DNA from: Profundibacter sp033851955
Lineage (GTDB): Bacteria > Pseudomonadota > Alphaproteobacteria > Rhodobacterales > Rhodobacteraceae
Assembly (NCBI GenBank): GCA_033851955.1
Contig: JAWSVK010000002.1
Coordinates: forward strand, 1 to 64,000
Length of the DNA stretch: 64,000 bases
Direction of reading: 5' to 3'
The notes under the pieces: model-generated
Databases searched by the model: none
Told to the model about the DNA's origin: nothing
The model's input: the letters and a program-made list of their open reading frames with translations, nothing else
Made by a program: the position numbers and the translations under genes
In this document: positions 62,368 through 64,000 of the stretch, one piece after another
How positions within the stretch are numbered: the first letter of the stretch is position 1
Layout of the letters: the number at the start of each line of letters is the position of its first letter

Positions 62368-64000
62368 ATGGCAACAATCGTCGGATACAAGATTGTTCTC
62401 GATATAGGCGCCGTTGGCCCTTCTTTGGGAGATGACATCTCTGGTGGAAGTACGACGGCGTCCTTTGACACTGACTTGTATAATCCGCTTGGAACGGGTG
62501 TGGTCAACTACCCCACAACTGTCGGCGACACAGCGGGGACTTTTTACGATGTCGGCGGAAATTACTATTTTGTTCCCGATGACGCATCCGGGTTTCCGAC
62601 CGGAGAGACCGGCGATCTGACATCATTTACCGATGCCATTTATGGCACAACAGGCAATGATGCTATCATCGGCACCGCCGATGGTGAACTGATCTACGAC
62701 ACCGATGGCAATATCTATAATCCATCGGGCGACGATACAATTTCCGCAGGTGGCGGGAATGACACGATTATTTTCGGCGATGGCAGCGACGTTATATATG
62801 GCGGGACAGGAAATGATGTAATCGGGTCTTGGAGCACAGGCTCAGGTAACAACACTATTTACGGCGAAGGCGGCAATGACACGATTATTGGCGGGGCGGG
62901 CGACGACCAGATATATGGCGGCATCGGCGATGACTGGCTGTCAGGCGGGCTAGGCACTGACAACATCGATGGCGGCGATGGGTCTGACAGTATCTGGGTG
63001 ACTGACAACCATGAAACCGTCAATCTTAGCGGCGGAGAGGGTGGGATTGATTGGGACATCTTAGGGTTCGGTAACTACGCAACGACACTTGGGGTTTCGG
63101 TTACGTTTTCTGGCTATGAAAGCGGCACTTATGATTTCATAGGGACATCGACCAGCGGTGTCTTCAATCAGATCGAGGAGATTATCTCGACTGAATATGA
63201 CGATACCATCGACGCTTCTGCCTCCAGTCAGGACTTGCTAACCTATACACTAGGAGGTGCAGACACGGTGACCGGTGGTTCCGGTGCGGATCAACTGTAT
63301 GTCGGGGCGGGTGATGATGTTGCGGACGGCGGAGCCGGTGACGACCAGATTTATGGTGACGCAGGTGATGATATTCTGTCGGGCGGGTCTGGGGTTGACC
63401 TTGTTTACGGTGATGATGGTGCCGATATTCTATTAGGTGGCGCGGACGACGATACGCTTTCTGGTGGCGCGGGTGATGACGTGTTCGTTTATGGGGACGG
63501 GTCCGGCAATGACACAATCACTGATTTCGATATGGGTGACAGCGATGCCAATGGGTTCACCAATGATCAGTTGGATGTCTCAGCTTTAACCGATGGCAGT
63601 GGTGCTCCGGTCAACACGTCTGATGTTGTCGTTTCTGACGACGGCTCCGGCAATGCTGTTCTGACGTTCCCAAATGGTGAAAGCATCACTTTAAATGGCG
63701 TAGCGCCTGCAAGCGTCACCCCATCCGCATTGATCTCGATGGGTGTGCCGTGTTTCACAACAGGCACCTTAATTCGAACCCCTAGTGGTGATCGCGCGCT
63801 GGAATCCTTGCGCGCGGGAGATCTTGTCACAACCGCCGACAATGGGGCACAGCCAGTGCTTTGGTGCGGTCAAACCCAAATATCCAGCTCGAAATTGAAG
63901 GCGCAGCCTAAAACCCGGCCGATCCTTATATCGCGGGGGGCGCTGGGAAATACCCGCGACATGTTGGTATCACGACAGCATGGGATGGTCCTTGGACGGG
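62368..64000 (+). CDS. RTX-type calcium-binding protein with Hint domain (3' end off window)
   Basis: A frame of 544 codons from the ATG at 62368 runs off the right edge. Repeated GGxGxDxxx units (GGAGDDQIYGGIGDD, GDAGDDILSGGSG) form calcium rolls. A Hint domain begins at CFTTGTLIRTPSGDR near residue 460, continuing AGDLVTTADNGAQPVLW. No signal peptide is present, as in type I secreted proteins. The architecture equals that of the 42097-44103 gene, but the N-termini are different. Confidence 0.9.
   Translation, partial: MATIVGYKIVLDIGAVGPSLGDDISGGSTTASFDTDLYNPLGTGVVNYPTTVGDTAGTFYDVGGNYYFVPDDASGFPTGETGDLTSFTDAIYGTTGNDAIIGTADGELIYDTDGNIYNPSGDDTISAGGGNDTIIFGDGSDVIYGGTGNDVIGSWSTGSGNNTIYGEGGNDTIIGGAGDDQIYGGIGDDWLSGGLGTDNIDGGDGSDSIWVTDNHETVNLSGGEGGIDWDILGFGNYATTLGVSVTFSGYESGTYDFIGTSTSGVFNQIEEIISTEYDDTIDASASSQDLLTYTLGGADTVTGGSGADQLYVGAGDDVADGGAGDDQIYGDAGDDILSGGSGVDLVYGDDGADILLGGADDDTLSGGAGDDVFVYGDGSGNDTITDFDMGDSDANGFTNDQLDVSALTDGSGAPVNTSDVVVSDDGSGNAVLTFPNGESITLNGVAPASVTPSALISMGVPCFTTGTLIRTPSGDRALESLRAGDLVTTADNGAQPVLWCGQTQISSSKLKAQPKTRPILISRGALGNTRDMLVSRQHGMVLGR

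Overview
The window looks like a chromosomal segment of a marine alphaproteobacterium of the Rhodobacteraceae (Roseobacter group). The signs are heterotetrameric sarcosine oxidase genes in the order soxB-D-A-G, the recJ/glpX/hom cluster, ribH-nusB, an MmcB-type DNA repair gene, DUF1127 genes with CCTCCTCCC-loop small RNAs, two RTX/Hint proteins, and a tRNA-His with A73 and no encoded G-1. No rRNA operon, integrase, transposase or CRISPR array was seen, so accessory genes appear singly among housekeeping genes. No species is claimed.

Layout. 0-3.6 kb: a cytoplasmic, self-sufficient reductive dehalogenase (cut by the left edge) that follows a MarR regulator in an operon. 3.7-8.4 kb: HAD phosphatase, a lone AbiV-type HEPN gene with an internal 12-bp tandem repeat, a DUF1127 pair followed by CcsR-like small RNA hairpins, a divergent LysR gene, a secreted protein and a small monooxygenase-like protein. 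8.8-13.5 kb: an MttB-like corrinoid methyltransferase, an H-NOX plus diguanylate cyclase operon whose H-NOX lacks the heme histidine, small membrane proteins and a cold-shock protein. 13.8-21.2 kb: tRNA-Glu, recJ, a cysteine hydrolase, glpX, hom, a lipoprotein, TetR, a beta-hydroxyacid dehydrogenase and a membrane protein. 21.3-24.1 kb: three overlapping Tad-type pilus-associated genes.

24.5-31.5 kb: glutamate dehydrogenase, then soxBDAG, with an extra secreted-protein gene inserted between soxB and soxD. 31.7-37.4 kb: dnaG, rpoD, an AT-rich orphan gene, a YjbQ-family gene and nrdR. 37.4-42.1 kb: SDR, a GDCCVxC mini-protein, pepN and a PuuD-like hydrolase. 42.1-49.4 kb: an RTX/Hint protein, an IorAB-type molybdenum hydroxylase and the kynA/kynU genes of tryptophan catabolism. 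49.5-55.4 kb: DUF523, a membrane methyltransferase and capsule genes (kpsC, export lipoprotein, kpsS), with a textbook terminator hairpin inside the first codons of kpsC. 55.3-62 kb: ribH-nusB, a frameshifted membrane-protein gene, a DMT exporter, a cupin/ArsR/SRPBCC operon, mmcB, a MarR-GNAT fusion and tRNA-His. 62.4-64 kb: a second RTX/Hint protein, cut by the right edge.

Themes. Methylated amines and amino acids are a recurring substrate class (MttB-like protein, sarcosine oxidase, glutamate dehydrogenase, kynurenine enzymes). Surface and export functions recur too (Tad genes, capsule, RTX/Hint). The observations most worth a second look are the reductive dehalogenase operon, the H-NOX protein without its heme ligand, the CcsR-like RNAs beside DUF1127 genes, the kpsC attenuator and the tandem repeat in abiV. 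All functional calls rest on reading the sequence; no database search was run.
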